Part shown: in pieces, positions 30,649 to 42,086 of the stretch
Layout of the letters: each line of letters opens with the position of its first letter
Position numbering within the stretch: position 1 is the first letter of the stretch
NCBI GenBank assembly: GCA_902825875.1
Contig: CADECP010000030.1
Location: 21,939-85,938 of the forward strand
DNA length: 64,000 nt
Source of the DNA: an uncultured Acidobacteriota bacterium
GTDB taxonomy: Bacteria > Acidobacteriota > Blastocatellia > RBC074
Direction: 5' to 3'
The notes under the pieces: model-generated
Seen by the model: only the letters and a program-made list of their open reading frames with translations
What the model was told of the DNA's origin: nothing
Databases searched by the model: none
Translations under genes and position numbers: made by a program

Positions 30649-32909
30649 CAACTGTTCTGGTAATCCAGTTTCAGTTCGCCGTTTTCTTCGGTGACGATGA
30701 CTTTGCCGCCGTTTTGCAAACAGCCGAACAGAACTTCGTTGGCAAGTTTTTCTTTGACCTGAGACTGAATCAGCCTGGCCATTGGCCGAGCGCCGAATTG
30801 TTTGTCGAAGCCTTTGTTCGCCAACCAGGCGCGCCCTGATTCGGTCATTTCCAGTTCGATGTTTTTGTCTTTCAACTGCATTCGCAACTGACCGATGAAT
30901 TTGTCTACGACACGTTCGATGTTTTCAAAACTAAGCTGGTCAAACGCGATCCAGGCATCCAACCGATTGCGAAATTCAGGGCTGAAGGCGCGCTCAATCG
31001 CACCTTGCGCTTTGCTGCCTGTGCCGCCGATGCCGCCGTCGTCGGCTTGCTTGAAGCCCATCTTGGTGCCGCTCAATTCCCGCGCTCCGGCGTTGGTGGT
31101 CATAATCAGAATGACGTTGCGGAAATCGGCTTTTTTGCCGTTGTTGTCGGTCAGCGTGGCGTGATCCATCACCTGCAACAAAATGTTGAACACGTCCGGA
31201 TGCGCTTTTTCTATTTCGTCCAGCACCACCACAGAGTATGGCGTTTTGCGAACCGCGTCGGTCAGCAAACCGCCTTGATCGAAACCGACATAACCCGGAG
31301 GCGCTCCAATCAATCGAGACACGGTGTGTTTTTCCATGTACTCGCTCATATCGAAGCGCAGAAATTCCACGCCCAGACTCTTGGCCAGTTGTTTGGAAAG
31401 TTCGGTTTTGCCAACGCCAGTCGGACCGGAAAACAGAAACGAGCCAATCGGTTTTTCAGGATTGCCGAGCCCAGAACGCGAAAGTTTGATCGCGTCCACG
31501 ACCTGTTTGATGGCGTGGTTCTGTCCGAAAATCACCATCCGCAAATCGGTTTCCAGGTCTTGCAACCGCTCCTTGTCAGATTTGGAAATCGAACGCGGAG
31601 GGATTTTCGCCATCTTGGCGACTACCAATTCGACTTCGTGAACAGTGATGGTTTCGGGGCGTTCTTCCGCCGGTTTCAGCTTTGTGGCCGCGCCGACTTC
31701 GTCAATCACGTCAATGGCTTTGTCGGGCAGGTAACGGTCGTTGATGTGTTTTGCCGAAAGCTCGGCGGCGGCGCGCAGAGCTTCGTCGGTGTATTTCACG
31801 CCATGATGTTCTTCGTAATAGCTTCGCAACCCTTGCAGAATTTTGTAGCTGTCTTCGATGCTCGGCTGGGAAATTTCAATCGTCTGAAATCGCCGAGCCA
31901 GCGCACGGTCGCGCTCGAACGAAGCCTTGTATTCGCTGTAAGTCGTCGAACCGATGCAGCGCAATTCGCCGCTGGCCAACGCCGGTTTCAGAATGTTCGA
32001 CGCATCCATCGAACCGCCCGAAACTGCTCCCGCTCCGACAATGGTGTGGATTTCATCAATGAACAAAATCACGCCGGGCTTTTTTTGCAAGGCGGTGATG
32101 ACGGCTTTCAGTCGTTGTTCGAATTCTCCGCGATAACGTGTTCCGGCCAGCAACGCGCCCATATCCAGCGAATAAATCTCCGCGCCTTTCAACACGTCGG
32201 GTACTTCTTCTTTATGAACTTTCAGCGCCAGGCCTTCGGCGATGGCGGTTTTGCCCACGCCGGGATCGCCCAGATAAAGCGGATTGTTTTTCCTTCGTCG
32301 GCACAACACCTGAATCGTTCGTTCCAGTTCGATCTGGCGACCGATCAGCGGATCAATTTTGCCTTCGGCGGCACGAGCAATCAGGTCGGTAGTGAAAGCC
32401 GTCAACGGATCGCGGACTTTTTGCGGTTCGAATTCGTCGTCATCGTCGCCAAGCGGAAGCTCTTCGCCTTCGCCGCTGAGTTTGGAAATGCCATGCGAGA
32501 TGTAATAAAGAATGTCTGTTCGCGTGATGCCTTGTTTTTCGATCAGAAACTTGGCGTGTGAATGATGTTCGTCAAACAGCGAAGCCAGAATGTTGCCACC
32601 GTCAATTTGATCCTGCCCGGACGATTGGGCCTGCATCAACGCGCGATCAATCACGCGCTCGAATGCGGCGGTTTGTTCGGGGTAACGATCCACTCCGCGC
32701 GGCAGCGGCGTCATGGTGTTTTTGAAAAATTCATCCAATTCGCGCCGCAACAATTCGATGTCGCCGCCGCAATTGAACAACACATCGCTGGCCGTCTGGT
32801 CTTGAGTCATCGCGTAAAGCAGATGCTCCAACGTCAGAAATTCATGCCGACGCTTGATTGCTTCGTTGGCGGCGTGGGTTAGAGTGGCTTGTAATTCTCT
32901 GGTAATCAT
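30648..32909 (-). CDS. clpA: ATP-dependent Clp protease ATP-binding subunit ClpA
   Basis: 753 residues starting MITRELQATLTHAANEA; the reading frame stays open upstream through the heptamer array, but this ATG fits ClpA. N-terminal Clp_N repeats (about 1-145), then two AAA+ modules: Walker A GDPGVGKTAIAEG with FIDEIHTIVG, and GPTGVGKTELSKQ with VVLDEIEKAHPDV. Unfolds substrates for ClpP; clpP is not in the window. It lies directly after clpS on the same strand, the usual functional pair. Confidence 0.95.
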   Translation of the reverse strand: MITRELQATLTHAANEAIKRRHEFLTLEHLLYAMTQDQTASDVLFNCGGDIELLRRELDEFFKNTMTPLPRGVDRYPEQTAAFERVIDRALMQAQSSGQDQIDGGNILASLFDEHHSHAKFLIEKQGITRTDILYYISHGISKLSGEGEELPLGDDDDEFEPQKVRDPLTAFTTDLIARAAEGKIDPLIGRQIELERTIQVLCRRRKNNPLYLGDPGVGKTAIAEGLALKVHKEEVPDVLKGAEIYSLDMGALLAGTRYRGEFEQRLKAVITALQKKPGVILFIDEIHTIVGAGAVSGGSMDASNILKPALASGELRCIGSTTYSEYKASFERDRALARRFQTIEISQPSIEDSYKILQGLRSYYEEHHGVKYTDEALRAAAELSAKHINDRYLPDKAIDVIDEVGAATKLKPAEERPETITVHEVELVVAKMAKIPPRSISKSDKERLQDLETDLRMVIFGQNHAIKQVVDAIKLSRSGLGNPEKPIGSFLFSGPTGVGKTELSKQLAKSLGVEFLRFDMSEYMEKHTVSRLIGAPPGYVGFDQGGLLTDAVRKTPYSVVVLDEIEKAHPDVFNILLQVMDHATLTDNNGKKADFRNVILIMTTNAGARELSGTKMGFKQADDGGIGGTGSKAQGAIERAFSPEFRNRLDAWIAFDQLSFENIERVVDKFIGQLRMQLKDKNIELEMTESGRAWLANKGFDKQFGARPMARLIQSQVKEKLANEVLFGCLQNGGKVIVTEENGELKLDYQNS

Positions 32910-32915
32910 AATTCC

Positions 32916-32991
32916 CGTTCGCAGTTCGCAGTTCGCAGTTCGCAGTTCACAGCTCACAGTTTTGACTGTGAGCCGCGAACTGCGAACTGGA
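32916..32991. repeat. Inverted array of 7-base units between clpS and clpA
   Basis: Plus-strand reading: CGCAGTT four times, then CACAGCT CACAGTT, followed after a very short loop by the complement (ACTGTGAG, CCGCGAACTGCGAACTGG). It fills the space from the clpS stop codon to about six bases before the clpA ATG (minus strand). Same architecture as the arrays at 26.9 and 28.0 kb, different unit sequence. In the mRNA it would fold into a strong stem between the two coding regions. Confidence 0.75.
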
Positions 32992-33306
32992 TTATTCTTC
33001 TTCCAGCGTGCAAAGCAGTGGATACTCGTGCTCCTGAGCCAGCGCGGAGACTTTGGCGATTTTGGTTTCCGCGATTTCAAATGTGTATACGCCCGCGACG
33101 CCCAGCCCCAGGTTGTGAACTTGCAGCATGATGCGAATCGCATCGTTTTCCGAGTGATGAAAGATTTCCATCAGGATCAGCACGACGAATTCCATCGTCG
33201 TGTAGTTGTCGTTGTGCAACAGCACCTTGTACAGCGGAGGCTTTTGCAGCTTCTGCTGGCTTTCGGGCAAAACATCCGTGCCAAGTTGATGATCGAAATT
33301 CGGCAT
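32992..33306 (-). CDS. clpS: ClpS adaptor, N-end rule recognition
   Basis: 104 residues from MPNFDHQLGTDV; the frame extends upstream 35 codons with no support. Core family motifs: YKVLLHNDNYTTMEFVV (HNDNYT holds the Asn/Asp pair that binds the substrate N-terminus) and GVAGVYTFEIAETK. ClpS delivers proteins with bulky N-terminal residues to ClpA for degradation. Ends in an acidic LEEE tail just before the heptamer array leading to clpA. Confidence 0.95.
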   Translation of the reverse strand: MPNFDHQLGTDVLPESQQKLQKPPLYKVLLHNDNYTTMEFVVLILMEIFHHSENDAIRIMLQVHNLGLGVAGVYTFEIAETKIAKVSALAQEHEYPLLCTLEEE

Positions 33307-33460
33307 TGTGTGATTCTTCGGAAAATTGCGGTTACGTTTGCCGCCAGATGCTAACAAATTTTGCGATTCAGGCAACAGCCGAAACCACACCGCAATGCCA
33401 GCAACAAGCAAGGTCGAACAAACCGCTTTTTCCCAGATTGCTGTTCAGTCCAAAAAGCAT

Positions 33461-34088
33461 TTTCCCTAGCCCAGCCGTTCACGGCTAGGAAAAGCGTCAA
33501 CCAATCATTCAGCCCGGTTTACCGGGCTTGCCCCGTCGGCTTTAGCCATCTCTTCTTCAGAGAGCCAATCATCCTGGTCAATTTCCATTCGCTCCATCAA
33601 AACTGAAAGATTTCCGTTTCCATGATGCTTTTCCTGCTGGTCAATGTAACGACAGACTACTTCGAGTTCATCCTTGCGAAGACTAAACACGCCATAACCT
33701 TCCTGCCAAACCAATTTGAATTTGGGCTTCAGGTCTCGGTTCACGCGAAAAGAAGTTGCGCCTTTCACCTGACCAATAAACTCAGACAGATTGATTTTCG
33801 GTGGAAGGCGCACCAATAAATGAACGTGATCTGGCATGGCGTTATGTCGAATCGGCTGACCGCCACGCTTTTTGACTTCTTCATTTTCATTCAGAATGTT
33901 CAACAACTGCGGTCGCCATTCACGCTCAATCAAAGATCGTCGGGAATGCGTCCCCCAAACAAAGTGAAAATAGAGTTGATGAAAAGTATGCGGCATTGCT
34001 GCTCTCTATTTGGCTGAAGCCGATCATAAGCCCGGTGAACCGGGCTTATTCCTATTCTTTCCGCTATTCCCAGCCGTGAACGGCTGGG
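33461..34088. mobile_element. RAYT element with mirrored pairs of REP-like palindromes
   Basis: Four palindromes frame the transposase gene in mirror order. Inner pair: AGCCCGGTTTACCGGGCT (33511-33528, inside the last transposase codons) and a related 11-bp-arm palindrome with core GCCCGGTGAACCGGGC (34026-34049). Outer pair: around AGCCGTTCACGGCT (33461-33493) and CCCAGCCGTGAACGGCTGGG (34069-34088). This is the layout of REP-associated tyrosine transposase units. No target duplication could be judged. It sits between clpS and the 1949-residue gene. Confidence 0.75.
33505..33996 (-). CDS. REP-associated tyrosine transposase (Y1, IS200-like)
   Basis: 163 residues. HUH-type Y1 transposase: FHFVWGTHSRR near the N-terminus, the metal-binding HUH motif in MPDHVHLLVRLPPKI, and the catalytic Tyr in VVCRYIDQQEKHH. 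Size and the absence of IS605 tnpB match RAYT proteins that mobilise REP palindromes. All catalytic residues are intact and the frame is unbroken, so it may be active. Last codons (SPVNRAE) are written by one of the flanking palindromes. Confidence 0.88.
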   Translation of the reverse strand: MPHTFHQLYFHFVWGTHSRRSLIEREWRPQLLNILNENEEVKKRGGQPIRHNAMPDHVHLLVRLPPKINLSEFIGQVKGATSFRVNRDLKPKFKLVWQEGYGVFSLRKDELEVVCRYIDQQEKHHGNGNLSVLMERMEIDQDDWLSEEEMAKADGASPVNRAE

Positions 34089-34120
34089 CTGGGAGAAAAT
34101 CAAATTGCGCTCGAAAAAGT

Positions 34121-37100
34121 TTAAGGTTTCTTTGTAGCTTCTCCCTGACTTTCCTTTATGGATGGTTCATTACCAACAGGCTCCCGCATCTTCTCTTTGA
34201 TCGCCTTGAATTCCGGCATCGCCGCCAGCGGTTGCAGGTCGGGATCGTCCGCGTCGAAAAACACAGGTTGTTCGGCTTCGGTCATCAATTTCAAAGCGGC
34301 TATGGCTTCGCGTTTGCGGCCAAGCTGAGCCAGCGAACAAGCGCGTTCAAATTGAATGTACGTCGCCGTGTCGTCAAGCTTCAGCGCCTGGTTTGCGGCG
34401 GTCAGAGCTTCGGTGAAGCGGCGCTGCTGGCGATACAACCGCGACAACGATTCGTAATCTTCGACGGTGGCTTCGATGGCGATGGCGCGTTGTGTGGATT
34501 TGATCGCATCGGCAATTTTGTTTTGCGCTTCCTGCAAATCGGCCAGCAAACGTTGCGCCGACTGGCTGGCGGCGATTTCTTTCGGGAAAGCCAGCAACAA
34601 ATCTTCGCGCAGTTTGGCCGAATCGAAATCGAAGCCTTCTTCATCGGCCAGATATTCAAACGCTTCGTCAGTTGCGTCCTGTTCGGCGGCGATTTTCAAC
34701 ATCTGAGCAAACGCCGTTCTGGCTTTGGCGGGTACTTCCTGATTGAGCAGGAAATTGACCAGCGCCGCGTGATGATCCAGATAAATGCGGTCGCGTTCGA
34801 TGGCGGCGCGGTAAGCGGTTTCGGCTTCGACAGGTTTTTCCAGTTGTTCGTAAGCCTGCGCCAGTTCGCGCCAGACGCGCGGATCGTCAGGCACAAGCTT
34901 AGCGTAACGCTGCAATGCCGCGACGCCTGCTTCGGCGTCTTTGCTGAGCGGCGAAAGAGCTTCTTCATCAAAAGGGGTCAGCAGTTCACGCCCAAGCGTC
35001 AGTTGCGCCAAAGCAAAGTCAGGCCAGCGCGTGGCAATTTCTTTCAGCAATTCCAACGCACGATCAATTCGCGGTTCGGCGGGCGCTGGCTGCGTCGGCG
35101 GTTGATTGGCAGGCTGAGCGGGTTGCGGCGAAACCGGTTTGTCCTTGCTGTCTTCTGCCTCTTTCATCATCCGGGCGAGTTCTTCTTCGTTTTGCTGCGA
35201 ATCCAACACGCGATACTTCAGCAACAGCAGTTCGGGCTTCTCGCCTTCGGCGGCGATCAATCGTTCAACCTGTTTCATCGCTGCTTCCAGCGAAGTTTCG
35301 TAAATCACGCCGCGCCGAGCAGCCGGGTTGAGCGCGCCATTCAACGCATCGGCGAATTCCGGCAAAACGTCGTCAACCATTTCGTGTTCAGCGATGAACC
35401 ACGCGCCGTCGCGCCGGCTCAGCGTCAGCCGCAACATCGCTTCGCCGCGCAAAATTGTCAGAACGACCAGATTGCCTTTTGGTTCGTTGCGAATGACGCG
35501 CACCGGTTCGTCGAATTCAGGATTCCAGGTATCCCACATTCCGGCGACTGTTCGCTCGAAGGCTTTGATAACCGCATTGCGTTGTTTGTCGTCGAGTTGG
35601 TTCCAGCGTTCCGCGCCGAGCGTTTGTTCGACCGTCAGCGACAGGTCAAACGCCAGTTCGCGTTTCGATTCGTCCTGGCTGAATTCTTTGACCAGTCGAA
35701 TCGGATCGCGCTGGAATTCCGCGACCGTTCGCCGGGCGGCGGTGATTTCCAATTCGATCTGATTCAACATCGCGTAGCTGGTGAAGGCGTCGCCGTCGAA
35801 TCGCAAATGCGTTGCGTCCACGTGATCCATCAAACCCCAGGTCGGATCAAGCTCGACCCATTTGCCCAGATAAACTTCAACCCAGGCGTGAGCGCCAAAC
35901 GCGCCGCCGCTCAACGCGGCTCCGGTCACCACTCGCGCAGGCAAACCCAACGAACGCGCCAGCGCGACGTAAAGCTCCGCGTGTTCCAGGCAATCGGCTT
36001 CGCGCGAAGCCAGCGTATCCACCACATCGCTTTCGACTTTTTTCCATTTCAGGTTTTGGTAAGTCCACTGGCCGATTTTGCGAGCTATGCTGCGACCATC
36101 TTTGTCGTTGCCCGCAATCTGTTTGCCGAGTTCGACAATTTGCGGCGCGTTGGAATTGATCTGCGGCGTCGCCGACAAATATGGAGCGAACTCTGCGCCG
36201 GTCACGGGCAATTTCACCGTCAAGCTTTCGGGAATTCGGCGCGCGTTGGCTGTGACGACGACATTGTTGTCGTTCGACGATTCGATTTTTTGCCATGGGA
36301 ATTTCGCCAGATCGTCGCGCACGCGCTGAGCCAGTCCGGGTCGTTTGGCAGCCACGCGCAAAGTCATGGCTTCGACCAGGGGCGATTGAATGACGCTCAA
36401 ACCTTTCGGACGTATCGAAGCGTTGGCCACATCGAATTCGCCTGACCTTGCCGCCAGATCGCCAACGGCATAACGACCTTCGCGGTCAAAGGACACAGAC
36501 AAATTGCCGCGCAAACCGTCTTTGTCCGAGGTGAAAAACACTCGTTGACTGTGAAAAGCGTTGACCAGCGCACTGATGAACGGCAGCAATTGCTGCGATT
36601 CGCCTTTGCCAATGACCTGAGCAGCCTCTTCAAATGCGGATTGCAGATTGTAAGTCGCAAACAACGTCACGCTGTCTCCGTTGTTTGGCGCGTTTTGCAG
36701 CGAACGAACGAAATCGCGCGAAGTCGAAAACTTCTCTTTCGGAGCAGCTTCCAATTGTTTCAACGTTTCGACGCTGTCGGCCAGCAACAGGTATTCGCCG
36801 GTGATGGCGGCGAACATGGAATCTTCTTCTTTGGCCAGCGAAATCACCGGCGAACCAAAAGCGGTGATGCTTCCCAGCCGCTTCGATTTGGGAAATAGCT
36901 TGCCGGATTTCATTGCCTCGGCCAGAGCGCCGTTTTTCAATCGCGCGGCAAGCACCGTCGCAGGCCAGTCGCCGTTGTCGTACAGCGGTTTGAAACTGAC
37001 GATTGCCAGACCGATTTCGCCCTGCATTTCCGGCACAATCTGTTTTTCAAATACGTCGTCGGTTTCCTGACTGTCGAACATGAACTTGAAAGTGGATTCG

Positions 37101-39970
37101 CCAGCCATCTTTTTCATGGCGCTGAACAGCTTCGTCGGATCAACAACCGCTCCGGCGTACAGCGTCGTAGTCGCAGGCAACAGTTCGCGCGGCACAACCA
37201 GCGAATCGGCGCGAAACGGTTTGAAACTGCCTGTAAACTGATTGTCGGCCAGCGCGATGTTGAACACCGTTTCCCACGAATTCGCCGTCAATCGCAACGC
37301 GCCGCTTTCCGCGCCAAAAGCTTTCAACAACGATCCGACGAATTCTTCACCGGCCAATTCGTTGTCGGCGTCGGCGATTTTCAGAATGCTTTTCAGGTCG
37401 CTGAAGAAAACGATCTCACCTTGTTCGCGGCGAGCCTGTGCAAAACCAGCCGATTCAGCGACGGCGGGTTTGGCTCCGGCGGCGGTTTGCAGCGCGTCAA
37501 TCAAAGCCGATTGCGACGAAGCGACAATTGCCGTTTCACCCAGATAGGTCAGCCACAAACTTTCCCACGAAACGCCGCCGTTGGCATTGATCGTCGGTTT
37601 GTCGAACACAGTCACCGCCAATCCGCCCAGCGTTTCGCGGCGCACCCATTCAAACGGTTTGATTGGCGAAGGTTCCGGGCTGGATTTTGAAAGCGGCAAT
37701 TTCCCAGCGATGGCATTGCGAGCTTCGTCCGAAGCCACCGCCGCAAACACCACCGGAACCGCAGCCGGAATCAAACCGGCAAAACGCGCCAGCGCAGCCG
37801 TAATCACCGTAAAGCTGTTCAGGTCGCCAAGTTGATCGTGATACGTCAGCAACAGCCGTTCAAACCGCGCGCGGTCTGTGACTCTGGCGACGACAGCCGA
37901 ACGCGAATCAAACGCTTTGCCGGAAATTTCTCCTGTCCAGTTGGCCATCGAAATCGGCGCTTTCAAATCAATGCCTGTCGCCGTCGAAACATCCCCCGTC
38001 GAGCTGACTCCGGTTTTGTCAGCCAGATTGGTTTTCAAAATTTTCAGCACCAAACCCAGCGTCATCTGGTCGCGCACGGTTCCCATTTGTACGCCGGACA
38101 AAGCCGCATCCAGCCGTTCCATAGTTGCGGCAAAATTCGGAGCCATCAAATAACTGACGGAAGTTTTTGGAAAAATCGTTTCGCCCGTCGTCGGCGCACT
38201 GGTCATTTTCGCTGCGTCGAATCGCAACTCCGCCGCGTTGACTGTCGAGTTTTCAGCGCCGGCCATCGAAAACGATTTCGCCCAATCGCTCAGATCGGAA
38301 TTTTCCTTGCTGAATTCTGTTTGGAGTTTTTGGCGGTCTGCGTCTGTGGCGGTTTTGCTCCAGCTTTCGCGGAACGCGATTTTGCGAACGGCTTTGTCCA
38401 ATTCGCCGCGCGCCAACGCCAGCCGCATGTCTTCGGATTTGGTTTTGAAATCGGCGAGCGTCGTCACCGAAAACGATTCGACTTTGCCGACAACGACCGT
38501 TTCATTGCTCGAAGCTTTTTTGCGACGACCGTTTTTACCGTTGGCTTTTCCATTCGTTGCCGCTTTCGGTTTGCCCAACGCCGCCAATCGAGCGTCCACT
38601 TCGGCCATTCGTTTTTTCAACTCCGCGCCGATTTCCGGCGGAGCGATTTCGCCAAGCGCAAACGCCGCCCACCATTCCTGTTCGCCGCGCAGCAACTTGA
38701 CCAGTTCGGCTGTCGCGTCCGAAACCATCTTTTGCCCGGTTGCGCCGCGAAAATGTTTTTGCATCACGGCGGCAGTCGCATTTTTCAAACCGGGTTCGGT
38801 TGCCGTCAACAACTTCACCAGCGGCAATGGTTGATCGAATTTCGGCAAAGCCAGCGCCAGAATCATCGCCGCCAGATATTGTTTGCCGCTGTCGCCGCCC
38901 AGCAGTTCGGCAATCAATTCGCGCGAAGCCGTTTCGCCCGCCGCCATTCCCAACCGCACCAACGGCGCGGGAGTTTCGGCCAACGCGGCAAATCTGGCTT
39001 TGATGGTTTGTTTCGCCGCCTGGCCGCGCGCCGCCAAAGCCGAAGCCGCCGCCGAACTGGCAATGGCGTCTTTGTCGCTGAGCGCCCAAACCAAAGCTTC
39101 GTTGCTCAAATCGTCGGCAGCGGTTTTGCCCAAAGCAGTAATCGCCGCCGCACGAATTTGCGGGTCGGCATCGGCCAGCAAATCCAACGCCGCCGCTGCG
39201 GAATTGCCAATCGGCAAAGACGGCGAAAACAACTCTGCGAGTTTGGCGACGGCGGCGGCGAAACTGATTTTTGCCGCACGAAGTTCGTTGGCCAAAAGCG
39301 CGGCTGCGGTTTCCTGGCCATCTGGCGAAGCGGTTTTGGCGAATTTACGGTGCAGTTCTTCAAACTCATCGTCCCAGTGACCGGCTGCGCCAATGCGAAC
39401 CGTCAGCATGATTCGTTTGAATAAGGCTTCGTCTTTTTCCAGATCGGCAGGCAGCGCCGTCAAAGCAAAGGCATACGCGCGCGTGCCAACCGCCGTCACC
39501 CACATTGTTTGATGAACCGGCGAACCTTGCCGATCAATGTCATAAGAAATCTCGCGCCATTCCAATCCGTTCATGACGGCTCGGCGAACCAGCACGGAAT
39601 CTTCCACAGTCGGCTGATTGCGAAGCCCTTGCAGATAATTGCTGGTGTAATTGGCCACGCCGAAACCTTCGGGAATGTCTTCGGTCAAAACCAGCATATT
39701 CACCGACTGCGGCGCGGGCTGAAACAACCGAATGCCGTTCGGCGATACGCGGTCTTTCCAGTCTGCCGGATGCCAGAGCGAATATCCTTTTTGACGATCC
39801 ACGAACCGAACGAATTTGCCTTCGGGCAGCTTGTAACCGTCCCATTGTGCGGCGCGCGTTTCGCGGTCAACGGCTTGACTCATCCCCACGACACAAAACG
39901 CGACGGACATTGCGAACAACAAAACGATTCGGCTGAATTGAAATGGAAGCGGGTGATTTCTGCGGAACAT
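34121..39970 (-). CDS. Giant secreted protein with HEAT, transglutaminase-like and TPR regions
   Basis: 1949 residues. Signal peptide (hydrophobic FSRIVLLFAMSVAFCVVG). Then a PsbP/DcrB-like domain (about 45-195: DRQKGYSLWHPADWKDRV), Ala-rich HEAT-like helical repeats (about 225-450), a Lys/Asn-rich linker near 475, a long region like DUF3352 proteins (about 590-1200), a transglutaminase-like domain with intact triad: Cys near 1327 (READCLEHA), His near 1361 (GAHAWVEVY), Asp near 1375 (LDPTWG), a Pro/Gln-rich linker near 1620, and TPR repeats to the end. Role unknown; probably periplasmic or outer surface. Divergently transcribed from the HerA-type gene. Confidence 0.75.
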   Translation of the reverse strand: MFRRNHPLPFQFSRIVLLFAMSVAFCVVGMSQAVDRETRAAQWDGYKLPEGKFVRFVDRQKGYSLWHPADWKDRVSPNGIRLFQPAPQSVNMLVLTEDIPEGFGVANYTSNYLQGLRNQPTVEDSVLVRRAVMNGLEWREISYDIDRQGSPVHQTMWVTAVGTRAYAFALTALPADLEKDEALFKRIMLTVRIGAAGHWDDEFEELHRKFAKTASPDGQETAAALLANELRAAKISFAAAVAKLAELFSPSLPIGNSAAAALDLLADADPQIRAAAITALGKTAADDLSNEALVWALSDKDAIASSAAASALAARGQAAKQTIKARFAALAETPAPLVRLGMAAGETASRELIAELLGGDSGKQYLAAMILALALPKFDQPLPLVKLLTATEPGLKNATAAVMQKHFRGATGQKMVSDATAELVKLLRGEQEWWAAFALGEIAPPEIGAELKKRMAEVDARLAALGKPKAATNGKANGKNGRRKKASSNETVVVGKVESFSVTTLADFKTKSEDMRLALARGELDKAVRKIAFRESWSKTATDADRQKLQTEFSKENSDLSDWAKSFSMAGAENSTVNAAELRFDAAKMTSAPTTGETIFPKTSVSYLMAPNFAATMERLDAALSGVQMGTVRDQMTLGLVLKILKTNLADKTGVSSTGDVSTATGIDLKAPISMANWTGEISGKAFDSRSAVVARVTDRARFERLLLTYHDQLGDLNSFTVITAALARFAGLIPAAVPVVFAAVASDEARNAIAGKLPLSKSSPEPSPIKPFEWVRRETLGGLAVTVFDKPTINANGGVSWESLWLTYLGETAIVASSQSALIDALQTAAGAKPAVAESAGFAQARREQGEIVFFSDLKSILKIADADNELAGEEFVGSLLKAFGAESGALRLTANSWETVFNIALADNQFTGSFKPFRADSLVVPRELLPATTTLYAGAVVDPTKLFSAMKKMAGESTFKFMFDSQETDDVFEKQIVPEMQGEIGLAIVSFKPLYDNGDWPATVLAARLKNGALAEAMKSGKLFPKSKRLGSITAFGSPVISLAKEEDSMFAAITGEYLLLADSVETLKQLEAAPKEKFSTSRDFVRSLQNAPNNGDSVTLFATYNLQSAFEEAAQVIGKGESQQLLPFISALVNAFHSQRVFFTSDKDGLRGNLSVSFDREGRYAVGDLAARSGEFDVANASIRPKGLSVIQSPLVEAMTLRVAAKRPGLAQRVRDDLAKFPWQKIESSNDNNVVVTANARRIPESLTVKLPVTGAEFAPYLSATPQINSNAPQIVELGKQIAGNDKDGRSIARKIGQWTYQNLKWKKVESDVVDTLASREADCLEHAELYVALARSLGLPARVVTGAALSGGAFGAHAWVEVYLGKWVELDPTWGLMDHVDATHLRFDGDAFTSYAMLNQIELEITAARRTVAEFQRDPIRLVKEFSQDESKRELAFDLSLTVEQTLGAERWNQLDDKQRNAVIKAFERTVAGMWDTWNPEFDEPVRVIRNEPKGNLVVLTILRGEAMLRLTLSRRDGAWFIAEHEMVDDVLPEFADALNGALNPAARRGVIYETSLEAAMKQVERLIAAEGEKPELLLLKYRVLDSQQNEEELARMMKEAEDSKDKPVSPQPAQPANQPPTQPAPAEPRIDRALELLKEIATRWPDFALAQLTLGRELLTPFDEEALSPLSKDAEAGVAALQRYAKLVPDDPRVWRELAQAYEQLEKPVEAETAYRAAIERDRIYLDHHAALVNFLLNQEVPAKARTAFAQMLKIAAEQDATDEAFEYLADEEGFDFDSAKLREDLLLAFPKEIAASQSAQRLLADLQEAQNKIADAIKSTQRAIAIEATVEDYESLSRLYRQQRRFTEALTAANQALKLDDTATYIQFERACSLAQLGRKREAIAALKLMTEAEQPVFFDADDPDLQPLAAMPEFKAIKEKMREPVGNEPSIKESQGEATKKP

Positions 39971-40165
39971 ACTGCTTACCTCGAAAAAGTTTTACCTTGC
40001 GGCGGCTGAGTGGGGGAAGCCTTTCAAAGGTTTTTCAACAGGGCAACTTGCTGACAGCATCGAATTGACTGCGTTGAACGAGCGCGGATGATAGCAGAAG
40101 ATCAAAGAGTTGTTTACTATTGCGGCTTGGCGAATCAAAAAAACACCCAGACACTTGGAAACGCT

Positions 40166-41827
<1,662 letters not shown>

Positions 41828-41855
41828 GCTAAAATGATTCGCAAGGAGGAAAACT

Positions 41856-42086
41856 ATGAGTGAGTTGTATGAATCGGTTTTGAATGCAGCGCGTCAATTG
41901 CCGCTTGTTGAACAACAGTTACTGGCGCATCGCCTGCTTGATCAAAAAGTGGCGACAATGCCGCAGGTAACTGAATCACAACAAGCCGCGTTGGCCGTGG
42001 TCGAACAATTGAGAGGCACAATCAAAGGGCTGGATCGGGAAACTGTACAGTGGTTGGCGGAAGACGAGGAGCTTTGTGGATATTAA
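41856..42086 (+). CDS. Antitoxin-like small protein of a VapBC-type pair
   Basis: 76 residues, acidic helical protein (MSELYESVLNAARQLPLVEQQLLAHRL at its start) preceded by a strong AAGGAGG ribosome-binding site. Its last 11 bases overlap the GTG start of a PIN-domain gene, the classic toxin-antitoxin arrangement. The sequence does not show a clear DNA-binding motif; assignment as antitoxin rests on size, overlap and partner. Confidence 0.7.
   Translation: MSELYESVLNAARQLPLVEQQLLAHRLLDQKVATMPQVTESQQAALAVVEQLRGTIKGLDRETVQWLAEDEELCGY

Noticed and set aside
31005..32561. Long open frame (518 codons) opposite clpA
   Set aside because: Antisense shadow of a well-conserved gene; composition is not protein-like.
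34010..36445. Long open frame (811 codons) on the plus strand
   Set aside because: It is antisense to the 1949-residue gene, rich in Phe, Arg and Gln with no recognisable motif, and results from codon bias.
37832..39424. Long open frame (530 codons) on the plus strand at 37.8-39.4 kb
   Set aside because: Antisense to the 1949-residue gene; low-complexity Arg/Phe-rich translation without motifs.
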